Source: an uncultured Collinsella sp. (GTDB lineage: Bacteria > Actinomycetota > Coriobacteriia > Coriobacteriales > Coriobacteriaceae). Taken from it: a DNA stretch of 14,969 nt. The position numbers were made by a program, and so were the translations under genes. The stretch is taken from positions 1-14,969 of the forward strand of contig URAQ01000014.1 in the NCBI GenBank assembly GCA_900545875.1. Reading direction: 5' to 3'. Below are positions 7,014 to 13,351 of this stretch, piece after piece (the stretch's first letter is position 1; each line of letters starts with the position of its first letter). The notes under the pieces were generated by a model, which searched no databases, was not told where the DNA came from, and saw only the letters and a list, made by a program, of their open reading frames with translations.

Positions 7014-7015
7014 CC

Positions 7016-7480
7016 TTAAAAGTGGCGGCGGATGGCGTCGACCATGCCCTGCGGCGTGGTTTGGCCGAGTACATCGGCTGCGGCATCGGCATCCATAAAG
7101 ATATTCATAAGCGCTTGCAGGGCCTCGACCTGGCCGCCCGGCTCGGCAATGCCCAGATTGATGACAATCTGCGCCGGCACCGGGGCGCCCATGCCCGCCA
7201 TCGCGTTGAACGTCACGGGTGCAGCGGGCTTTACCACCGCGATATAGGGCTTGGCCACAAATCCCGGATCGGTATGCGGAATGGCGATGTTTGCCGCCGG
7301 CATAGCGAGACCCGTGGGATAGGCATCCTCGCGTGTGCGGACGGCGTTGAGCCAACCCTCGGCAATGTAGCCGCGCGGAGCGAGCTCGTCCTCGAGCTGC
7401 GCAAACACCTCATCCGGCGTAGCACACTCCCAATCAAAAAACACCAGCTCAGGCGTAAACAATGCTTCGTTATCCGCCAT
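7016..7480 (-). CDS. PTS sugar transporter subunit IIA (fructose/mannitol/galactitol type)
   Basis: A 154-residue cytoplasmic protein. The motif NIAIPHTDPG contains the expected phosphorylated His69, which accepts phosphate from HPr and passes it to an EIIB component. VKPAAPVTFNAMAG and IVINLGIAEPGGQVEALQALMNIF match the fold of the EIIA type 2 family; GatA-like proteins are the closest in feel. GAGAGG stands before the start. The gene is alone: no EIIB, EIIC or HPr gene is in the window. It may serve a permease encoded elsewhere or act in regulation, as PtsN-like proteins do. It lies between the purN terminator and a repeat block, and a 52-bp hairpin precedes it. Confidence 0.85.
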   Translation of the reverse strand: MADNEALFTPELVFFDWECATPDEVFAQLEDELAPRGYIAEGWLNAVRTREDAYPTGLAMPAANIAIPHTDPGFVAKPYIAVVKPAAPVTFNAMAGMGAPVPAQIVINLGIAEPGGQVEALQALMNIFMDADAAADVLGQTTPQGMVDAIRRHF

Positions 7481-7500
7481 GGGCCCACCTCTCTCACCTT

Positions 7501-7552
7501 GTCACCTGCGACGTTCTTTAACGACTAGTCATTGAAGATCGTCGCAGGTGAC
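7501..7552. repeat. 52-bp hairpin in front of the EIIA gene
   Basis: Arms 7501-7521 and 7532-7552 pair at 19 of 21 positions, and one of the two remaining is a G-T wobble. The outer 13 pairs are perfect (GTCACCTGCGACG and its complement). The 10-nt loop includes most of the palindrome GACTAGTC (7523-7530). No T run follows on either strand, so it is not a standard terminator. It has no GGGAC core and so belongs to a different class from the other repeats here. It occupies the space where the EIIA promoter would be expected. Confidence 0.8.
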
Positions 7553-7557
7553 TACCT

Positions 7558-7600
7558 AAAACAAAGGATGGCCACTTGCGCCTTGGCGCCAATGACCACC
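7558..7600 (-). terminator. Terminator of the purF-purM-purN operon
   Basis: On the minus strand GGTGGTCATT...AAGTGGCCATCC forms a stem with small bulges, capped by an inner GCGCC-AA-GGCGC hairpin. TTTGTTTT follows. It begins 33 nt after the purN stop codon. Confidence 0.75.
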
Positions 7601-7632
7601 CTGACTACTCGGCTAAATTGTACTGTGCGCCA

Positions 7633-8334
7633 CTAGCCGCGAGGCGCATCAATTGCGACCTTGCCGTTCTCCAGCACGTGAACGCGGCCGTCGGCGAGCA
7701 TCTGCACGACCTCGGGATACAGCACATGCTCGATCGCGTGGATGTGCTCCTCGAGCGTGTCGACGTCCCAGCCCTCCTCAACAGCCAGCGCACGCTGGGC
7801 GATGATGGGGCCGTTGTCGTAGATCTCGTTGGCAAAGTGCACGGTCACGCCGGTCACCTTGACGCCGCGAGCAAACGCATCGTCGATCGCATGGGCGCCG
7901 GTAAAGCTCGGCAGCAGCGCCGGGTGCAGGTTGACCACGCGATTGGGGAACGCCGCCAGCAGCGGCGTGTGCACCATGCGCATGTAGCCGGCCATCACCA
8001 CGTACTCGCAGCCGCGCTCGAGCAGCTCATGCGCGATGATCTCGTCAGCCGCGATGGGGTCGGCATAGACATCTTTGGACAGCGTGAGTGTCTGGATACC
8101 CGCACACTCGGCGCGCTGCAAACCCTTGGCCGAAGGACGGCTCGACACCACAAGCTCAATCGAGGCGTTGAGCTTGCCGACGGCGATCAGGTCGATCAGC
8201 GCCTGCAGGTTGGTACCCGAACCGCTGATAAGCACGCCAATCTTGAGCGGCTCGGCCGTATCGGTGCCGGTCGGACGGGTGTAGGACACAAAGCCTAGGC
8301 CCTCGGCGGCAGCCATCTGCTCGTTAGCGCTCAT
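7633..8334 (-). CDS. purN: Phosphoribosylglycinamide formyltransferase (PurN)
   Basis: A 233-residue cytoplasmic enzyme that transfers a formyl group from 10-formyl-tetrahydrofolate to GAR, the third step of purine synthesis. KIGVLISGSGTNLQ (31-44) is the phosphate-binding start of the fold. NLHPALLP (135-142) contains catalytic Asn135 and His137, and IYDNGPI (171-177) contains the catalytic Asp173. About 30 residues before the core exceed the E. coli enzyme. No in-frame ATG removes this leader except M7, so it may be a real extension or the start may be a later GTG. The gene overlaps the purM 3' end by 11 nt, showing translational coupling. Confidence 0.95.
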   Translation of the reverse strand: MSANEQMAAAEGLGFVSYTRPTGTDTAEPLKIGVLISGSGTNLQALIDLIAVGKLNASIELVVSSRPSAKGLQRAECAGIQTLTLSKDVYADPIAADEIIAHELLERGCEYVVMAGYMRMVHTPLLAAFPNRVVNLHPALLPSFTGAHAIDDAFARGVKVTGVTVHFANEIYDNGPIIAQRALAVEEGWDVDTLEEHIHAIEHVLYPEVVQMLADGRVHVLENGKVAIDAPRG

Positions 8335-9427
8335 CGGAGTACACGACCTTACCGGAACCCTCGACGCACTCGCCCACGCGGAACGGCTTCTCGCCCAGCG
8401 CGACCAGAGCCTCGGTCACGGCAGCCTCGTCCTCGGGGGCGACGATCAGGCACAGGCCGACGCCCATGTTGAAGGTCTTGCATGCCTCATTGGGCGCGAG
8501 CTCGGCCTGACGCGACACGTAGGTGATGACGGGAGGAACATCCCAGCCCATCTCGGCGCCGTTGCGGGTGACCACGGCATCGACGTCGTCGGCGAGCGCG
8601 CGGTTGAGGTTCTCGGTAATACCGCCGCCGGTGATATGGGCAATGGCATGAACGTTGGCGCCACCGCGGAGCAGCTCCAGAATCGGCTTGACGTAGATGC
8701 GCGTGGGGGCCAGCAGAGCGTCGGCCAGCGAAGCGCCGCCGAGCTCCTCGAGCGGACGGCTCAGCTCCTCGGCCTTAGCGGCAGCTTCGGGCGTGCCCGG
8801 CTTGATGCCGTCGACACCGATAACCTTGCGCACGAGCGAGTAACCGTTGGAATGCACGCCGGTAGAAGGCAGGCCCAGGATCACATCGCCGGGGCGAACG
8901 TTCGCGGGGTCGAGCATCTTGGGACGGTCGACGACACCCACGGTGAAGCCGGCAAGGTCGTAATCGGCGGGGGCCATGACGCCCGGGTGCTCGGCCATCT
9001 CGCCGCCCACGAGCGCGCAGCCCGCAAGCTTGCAGCCGTCGGCCACGCCCTTGATGATCTTTGCCATGTGCTCGGCCTCAATGTGACCGATGGCAACGTA
9101 ATCCAGGAAGAACAGCGGCTCGGCGCCCGAAGCCAAAATGTCATTGACGCACATGGCGACCAGGTCCTGGCCCACCGTCTCGTGACGGTCCATGATCTGG
9201 GCGAGCACGAGCTTGGTGCCCACGCCGTCGGTACCGCTAATCAGAATCGGGTCTTCCATATCCTTAAGCGCGGCGGCCGAGAATAAGCCACCGAAGCCAC
9301 CGATGCCGCCGATGACCTCGGGACGGCTGGTGTCCTTAACCATTTGCTTAATAGCGTCGACGGCGCGGCCGCCCTCAGCGGTATCGACGCCGGCATCCTC
9401 ATACGTCACATGCTTGCTGTCGCTCAT
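8324..9427 (-). CDS. purM: Phosphoribosylformylglycinamidine cyclo-ligase (PurM, AIR synthetase)
   Basis: A 367-residue enzyme that uses ATP to close the imidazole ring of FGAM to give AIR, the fifth step of purine synthesis. Typical segments are GGFGGLF, ISGTDGVGTKL, DLVAMCVNDILASGAEPLFF, LVGGEMAEHPGVM, STGVHSNGYSLVRKV and HITGGGITENLNRAL. Length and order match the family without gaps. GAGGAAGG precedes the start at 9427. It lies 157 nt after purF, a gap holding a GGGACAG repeat and two GC-rich hairpins but no obvious terminator, and it overlaps purN. Confidence 0.96.
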   Translation of the reverse strand: MSDSKHVTYEDAGVDTAEGGRAVDAIKQMVKDTSRPEVIGGIGGFGGLFSAAALKDMEDPILISGTDGVGTKLVLAQIMDRHETVGQDLVAMCVNDILASGAEPLFFLDYVAIGHIEAEHMAKIIKGVADGCKLAGCALVGGEMAEHPGVMAPADYDLAGFTVGVVDRPKMLDPANVRPGDVILGLPSTGVHSNGYSLVRKVIGVDGIKPGTPEAAAKAEELSRPLEELGGASLADALLAPTRIYVKPILELLRGGANVHAIAHITGGGITENLNRALADDVDAVVTRNGAEMGWDVPPVITYVSRQAELAPNEACKTFNMGVGLCLIVAPEDEAAVTEALVALGEKPFRVGECVEGSGKVVYSDER

Positions 9428-9447
9428 CTGAGCCTTCCTCTCCCACT

Positions 9448-9523
9448 ACCGTGGCGCCGCGCGGGCGCCAAACGGTGCTCATAGTTGCGTTCATTTCGGC
9501 GCGCGCCATAACAGCACGCGCCG
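9448..9523. other. GC-rich hairpins between purF and purM
   Basis: Two inverted repeats: ACCGT-GGCGCC (9448-9458) with GGCGCC-AA-ACGGT (9464-9476), and CGGCGCG (9497-9503) with CGCGCCG (9517-9523). Neither is followed by a T run on the minus strand. They could modulate mRNA decay or purM translation; the first hairpin ends about 20 nt before the purM start codon and lies close to its ribosome site. Confidence 0.4.
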
Positions 9524-9545
9524 TCATATCAACAAAACAGCAGGT

Positions 9546-9586
9546 AAAACCTACCAAAATAAACCTGTCCCTACATGGCAGGTTTT
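9546..9586 (-). repeat. GGGACAG repeat, copy 5, overlapping the purF stop codon
   Basis: AAAACCTACCA (9546-9556) pairs with TGGCAGGTTTT (9576-9586) at 10 of 11 positions. The loop carries CTGTCCC (9565-9571), the core in minus orientation. The right arm includes two of the three bases of the purF stop codon (9585-9587). Confidence 0.75.
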
Positions 9587-11255
9587 AGGCCTCGCCGTGC
9601 TCCTCTTCCCAACTGCGGTCGTCGTATTTCTCGACCACGGCGTCGTCATCAACATGCAGCGGCTTGTCCAGGTTGCGGGGCTTAAAGCCCTCCATGAACT
9701 TGTCGCGGCCAAAGCTCTCGGGAATCGCCACGGGGTAGCGGCCGGTAAAGCACGCATCGCAGTAACCGCCTTTGGGCATGACCTTAAGCAGGCCCTCGAC
9801 CGAAAGGAAGGCCAGCGAATCGGCGCCGATATACTCGCAAATCTCGTCGACCGTCTTGTTGGCGCTGATAAGCTGCGACTGCACGTCGGTATCGATACCG
9901 TAGAAGCATGGCCAGATGACCTCGGGCGAGTTGATGCGGATATGAATCTCCTTGGCGCCAGCGTTGCGCAGCATCTTGACGAGCTGCACCATGGTGGTGC
10001 CGCGCACGATGGAGTCGTCGATGACGACCAGGCGCTTGCCCTCGATGTTGTCGCGCAGCGGGTTAAGCTTCATGCGCACGCCCATGGCGCGCAACTCCTG
10101 CGTAGGCTCGATAAACGTACGGCCCACGTAACGGTTCTTGATGAGGCCCTCGCCAAAGGGAATGCCGCTCTCGTGCGAATAGCCCTCCGCAGGCGGCAGG
10201 CCGGAGTCGGGCACGCCGATGACCAGGTCGGCCTCGACGGGCTCTTCGTGTGCCAGCTGACGACCCATGTCGTAACGGCAGGCATAGACGCTCTTGCCGT
10301 TCATGATGGAGTCGGGGCGGGCAAAGTAGACCTGCTCAAAGATGCAGTTTGCGGGCTCTTCGGCTGCAGGCACGCCCTGCTCGGATACCAGACCCTCGGC
10401 GCTGATGCGCAAAATCTCGCCGGGACGGACGTCACGGACGTACTCGGCGCCCACGATGTCGAGCGCGCACGTCTCGGAGGCAACGACCCAGCCGCCGGCG
10501 CGCGTGACATGGACGGCGGAGTCGACCGTCGAGGCACCGTCTTGCGAGGGCAGCTGCGAAACGGATGCGGCATCGGCCTGGTCCAGACCTTCGTCCACCA
10601 GCTTGCCCAGCACGAGCGGGCGAATGCCGTGCGGATCGCGGAATGCGTAGAGCGCCTGCTCATTGATGAGCGTCATGGCGTAGCCGCCGCGCACGAGCTC
10701 CATGGTCTTGCGAATGCCCTCGCGCAGATGGCCTGTACGCTGAGTAAAGTAGCCGATGAGTTTGGTCGCGACCTCGGAATCCGAGTTGGAGAGGAACGGC
10801 ACGCCCAGCTCGATCAGCTGGCGGCGCAGCTCGTCGGTGTTGACGAGGGTGCCGTTGTGCGCGAGCGCGATAATGACGCTATTGATGGTAGAGAGGTGCG
10901 GCTGAGAGGCTTCCCAGCTCTTGGCGCCGGCGGTGCCGTAGCGCACATGACCCACGGCCAGCTGACCGGAGAGCGTCGACAAGTCGGCATTGGAGAACAC
11001 GCGGTCGAGCAGGCCCAGATCCTTGCGGACCATAACCGTACCGCCGTCACCAACAGCGATTCCCGCCGATTCTTGGCCACGGTGCTGCAGTGCACGCAGG
11101 CCAAAGTACGTCAGTCGAGCCACGTCGCGATCGGGCGCCCAGACACCAAAAACGCCGCATTCCTCATGCAGCTGGTCAGAGTCCGGATCATACGTCGACA
11201 TGGCGTTCACCTGTCCCGCGGCACGCTCGGCCGCGCGGATGGTTTCTTGAGACAT
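9585..11255 (-). CDS. purF: Amidophosphoribosyltransferase (PurF), iron-sulphur type with propeptide
   Basis: A 556-residue enzyme for the first committed purine step: glutamine and PRPP give phosphoribosylamine. The glutaminase nucleophile is Cys33 in EECGVFG, so the residues before it form a cleaved propeptide. Cys304, Cys450, Cys499 and Cys502 match the order of the [4Fe-4S] ligands of Bacillus-type PurF; the spacing 304-450 equals that of B. subtilis as I recall it. The PRPP loop is VVIDDSIVRGTT (410-421). Residues about 220-253 appear to be an insertion before GGWVVASETCA. The start at 11255 has GAGGGG upstream. An alternative ATG at 11201 has AGGTGA and would give a 14-residue propeptide, closer to the known 11. 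It is first in the purF-purM-purN operon. Confidence 0.95.
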   Translation of the reverse strand: MSQETIRAAERAAGQVNAMSTYDPDSDQLHEECGVFGVWAPDRDVARLTYFGLRALQHRGQESAGIAVGDGGTVMVRKDLGLLDRVFSNADLSTLSGQLAVGHVRYGTAGAKSWEASQPHLSTINSVIIALAHNGTLVNTDELRRQLIELGVPFLSNSDSEVATKLIGYFTQRTGHLREGIRKTMELVRGGYAMTLINEQALYAFRDPHGIRPLVLGKLVDEGLDQADAASVSQLPSQDGASTVDSAVHVTRAGGWVVASETCALDIVGAEYVRDVRPGEILRISAEGLVSEQGVPAAEEPANCIFEQVYFARPDSIMNGKSVYACRYDMGRQLAHEEPVEADLVIGVPDSGLPPAEGYSHESGIPFGEGLIKNRYVGRTFIEPTQELRAMGVRMKLNPLRDNIEGKRLVVIDDSIVRGTTMVQLVKMLRNAGAKEIHIRINSPEVIWPCFYGIDTDVQSQLISANKTVDEICEYIGADSLAFLSVEGLLKVMPKGGYCDACFTGRYPVAIPESFGRDKFMEGFKPRNLDKPLHVDDDAVVEKYDDRSWEEEHGEA

Positions 11256-11296
11256 GGCATCCCCTCAGAGCCTCGTATTTTGGCGTTACCCGCCTT

Positions 11297-11302
11297 ATTA
11301 TA
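11297..11302 (-). promoter_or_regulatory. Candidate -10 element of the purF operon
   Basis: A consensus TATAAT on the minus strand, 41 nt before the 11255 start codon. No good -35 is seen at 16-18 nt. The leader would be only about 35 nt long, with no room for a purine riboswitch. Confidence 0.6.
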
Positions 11303-11485
11303 CGCACGGCGCGACGCGCTCCCCCGCGCATGAGCAGCGCTTTTTAAAAGCCCACCGAGCTAATAATCCGTTTTGCGGCCTAACATTTTATTGGTCTGTC
11401 CAGTGCAAGCGCCCACGCCCCCAGATGGCCGCCGCGTCCACCGTTGAGGGTTGCATTGTTGCAATTGGGACGTTCGTCCTGTCTT

Positions 11486-11514
11486 TTGGCAGGTCGGCGG
11501 CGTATCCTTGTAAT
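11486..11514 (+). promoter_or_regulatory. Sigma-70 type promoter of the type IV ABC-transporter-like gene
   Basis: TTGGCA (11486-11491) and TGTAAT (11509-11514) are separated by exactly 17 nt, each matching consensus at five of six positions. The -10 lies 26 nt before the start codon at 11541. Confidence 0.7.
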
Positions 11515-11540
11515 CTAGGACAAAGCGAGAAAGGTTCTGT

Positions 11541-12770
11541 ATGGATCGAAACGGACTCGACCCCAGCGTCCCCAGCGCCACGGAGGTCAAGAAGATTCCC
11601 CTCATCATTAAGGTGTACGCCGTCCTGTGCATCCTGTCCGGCGTGGGCACACTCCCGTCGGTCGCCGCCTTTATGTGGCAGGTCATCACCGCGCTCATTA
11701 ACGGCAACGCCGCCGCCAAGCTCGGCGACAATATGCTGGTCTCGGTTGGACTCATCGTCGCCGGCATCATGCTCTCTGCGGCAAGTGCCGTCATCCTGAT
11801 CATCTTTGGCCTGGACCTTATCAAAAACCAGCGCCGCAACGCCGCCCGCCTGTCCTACATCCTTATTGCATTCACCGTCGTCGAGCTTTTGGTCGACGTG
11901 ATGCTCCAGGGTATCGGGCTCTTCTTGCTTCGTCCCGCTATTCAGCTCGGTATCCTCATCGCGCTTTCGGCAACCGTCGACCCTACGCTTCGCCAGGAGC
12001 GCGAACTGCAGCGCCGCCTACAGGAGATGCTCGACCGCGACGCCGCCGCCGAGGGCATGCTCGGCCGCGATGAAACCGGCGAGGGCTACATCAAACTCAA
12101 CTACTTCAACCTGTTCTGGGTATTCCTCGTCTGCTGCGTGCTCGGCCTGATCGCCGAGGACATCTGGCACATGACGGTCGACGACCCAGGCGTCTACCAG
12201 GACCGCGCCGGCATGCTGTTTGGTCCCTTCAGCCCCATCTATGGCTTTGGCGCCGTACTCATGACCATGGTGCTCAACCGCTTCTATAAAAAGAACCCCA
12301 TCATCATTTTCCTGGTAAGCGCTGTGCTCGGCGCGAGCTTTGAGGTGTTCGTGGGCTGGTTTATGCAGACCTCATTTGGCGTGGTCTCGTGGAGCTACTC
12401 GCACATGAAGCTGTTCGGCATGCCCGACCCACTCGCCGTCCTTACGGGCGGACGCACCTGCACGGGCTTTGCCTGCCTGTGGGGCCTGGGTGGCCTTATC
12501 TGGATCAAGCTGCTGCTGCCGAGGTTGCTCAAGCTCATCAACATGATTCCGTGGAAGAGTCGCTACTCGGCTACCGTCATCTTTACCGTCATTATGCTGG
12601 TCGACGGCGTCATGACGCTGCAGTCGCTCGACTACTGGTACCAGCGCGTCAACGGCACGGAGCCGGATATTCCCGTCGCGCAGTTCTACGGCAAATATTT
12701 TGATAACGACTACATGGAAAACCGCTTCCAGAGCATGACCATGAGCCCCAAGGATGCGACGCGCGTGTAG
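11541..12770 (+). CDS. Putative ABC-transporter type IV family membrane protein
   Basis: A 409-residue polytopic protein. The N-terminal half (about 20-145) has roughly four hydrophobic segments. A charged, probably helical linker (149-175) follows. The C-terminal part (about 187-365) has the marks of the family named putative ABC-transporter type IV (CmpB-like): NYFNLFWVFLVCCVLGLIAED, GMLFGPFSPIYGFG, FEVFVGWFMQTSFGVVSWSY and a GRTCTGFACLWGLGG segment. No ATP-binding domain or ATPase gene is adjacent, so the transporter label is only a family name and the substrate is unknown. AAAGG precedes the start. A good promoter lies upstream and a bidirectional terminator downstream, so it is probably monocistronic, divergent from purF. 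Confidence 0.8.
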   Translation: MDRNGLDPSVPSATEVKKIPLIIKVYAVLCILSGVGTLPSVAAFMWQVITALINGNAAAKLGDNMLVSVGLIVAGIMLSAASAVILIIFGLDLIKNQRRNAARLSYILIAFTVVELLVDVMLQGIGLFLLRPAIQLGILIALSATVDPTLRQERELQRRLQEMLDRDAAAEGMLGRDETGEGYIKLNYFNLFWVFLVCCVLGLIAEDIWHMTVDDPGVYQDRAGMLFGPFSPIYGFGAVLMTMVLNRFYKKNPIIIFLVSAVLGASFEVFVGWFMQTSFGVVSWSYSHMKLFGMPDPLAVLTGGRTCTGFACLWGLGGLIWIKLLLPRLLKLINMIPWKSRYSATVIFTVIMLVDGVMTLQSLDYWYQRVNGTEPDIPVAQFYGKYFDNDYMENRFQSMTMSPKDATRV

Positions 12771-12803
12771 CGTCACGCAATGCCGAGATTTTCCAACGCA
12801 CAG

Positions 12804-12845
12804 AAAAGCCCGCTGGCAGACTGATTGAACTGCCAACGGGCTTTT
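12804..12845. terminator. Bidirectional terminator between convergent genes
   Basis: AAAAGCCCG-C-TGGCAG (12804-12819) pairs with CTGCCA-A-CGGGCTTTT (12830-12845) with one mismatch around a 10-nt loop. A run on one side and T run on the other allow use from both strands, serving the membrane-protein gene and the purE operon. Confidence 0.9.
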
Positions 12846-12877
12846 GCTATAGATGGACTCGAATTGATCGCAAAGTC

Positions 12878-13294
12878 CTATGCCTCGCGCTCGACCTCGC
12901 TCACACACTCATTTTTGATGGTACCGACGAGCGCCTGCAGCGCATCGACCACATGCGGGCGAATATCCCCGCCAATGAGCACGAGCATGATGTCGTCGCC
13001 CACGGTAAGCTCGCCACTCGCCAGCCACACGCGCACGTAGCCGATACCCGGCATCGCACGCGTTGCCTCGATAGCGGCCTGCACCTTTTCGGCATCGAAG
13101 CCAAACACCATGCCGCCCACCTTATGTCCAGGCGCCACACCATCTGTCTCGACCCCACGCACCTCGGACTTAGGCGTCGCACGCACCACGCCGTTGTGCG
13201 TCAGGTACATCCCACAATCAGCCGCCGAAACATCGGCCTTGGCTTCGCGCAGCCAAGCATCAACCGAAGGCATCGATTTGCCGCTTTCAAGCAT
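12878..13294 (-). CDS. MoaE-like protein (molybdopterin synthase large-subunit family), divergent
   Basis: A 138-residue soluble protein resembling MoaE in length and order. CGMYLTHNGVVRATPK (27-42) matches the GAVVTFTGKVR strand region. GIGYVRVWLASGELTVGDDIMLVLIGG (83-109) matches the HRIGEL-GDEIV segment, and the helix IRPHVVDALQALVGTIKNE (111-129) matches the one carrying the first catalytic lysine (here K127). The second lysine of E. coli MoaE (in FWKRE) seems replaced (VSEVERE), and the AHR triad is absent, so molybdopterin synthesis is doubtful. No other moa gene is present. AAGGAG favours the ATG at 13294 over 13297. It is the third gene of the purE operon, 57 nt after the sortase. Confidence 0.6.
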   Translation of the reverse strand: MLESGKSMPSVDAWLREAKADVSAADCGMYLTHNGVVRATPKSEVRGVETDGVAPGHKVGGMVFGFDAEKVQAAIEATRAMPGIGYVRVWLASGELTVGDDIMLVLIGGDIRPHVVDALQALVGTIKNECVSEVEREA

Positions 13295-13351
13295 CATTTC
13301 TCCTTTTTACCGTCATCGAGTAGCTCATTTGGGACGGGGCTCCCGGATACT

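Noticed and set aside
11211..11217. CTGTCCC inside the 5' end of purF, matching the repeat core
   Set aside because: It lies within coding sequence and has no paired arms of useful length; on the minus strand it overlaps the AGGTGA of the alternative purF start.
9597..11333. A 578-codon open frame on the + strand
   Set aside because: It is fully antisense to purF, has no ribosome site and no domain, and is an artefact of codon bias on the opposite strand.
11461..11500. GGGACGTT followed by TCTTTTGGCAGG upstream of the membrane-protein gene, resembling the TTAGGGACG units
   Set aside because: The resemblance is partial, arms do not pair beyond 4 bp, and the stretch is better explained by the promoter at 11486-11514.
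11256..11540. Possible purine riboswitch or long leader between purF and the divergent gene
   Set aside because: The likely -10 for purF leaves a leader of only about 35 nt and no aptamer-like structure was seen; the rest of the region holds only the divergent promoter.
13322..13345. CTCATTTGGGACGGGGCTCCC-like stretch between the sortase and MoaE-like genes
   Set aside because: It recalls the repeat core, but only a 4-bp GGGA/TCCC pairing is present and no closing arm matches; too weak to call.
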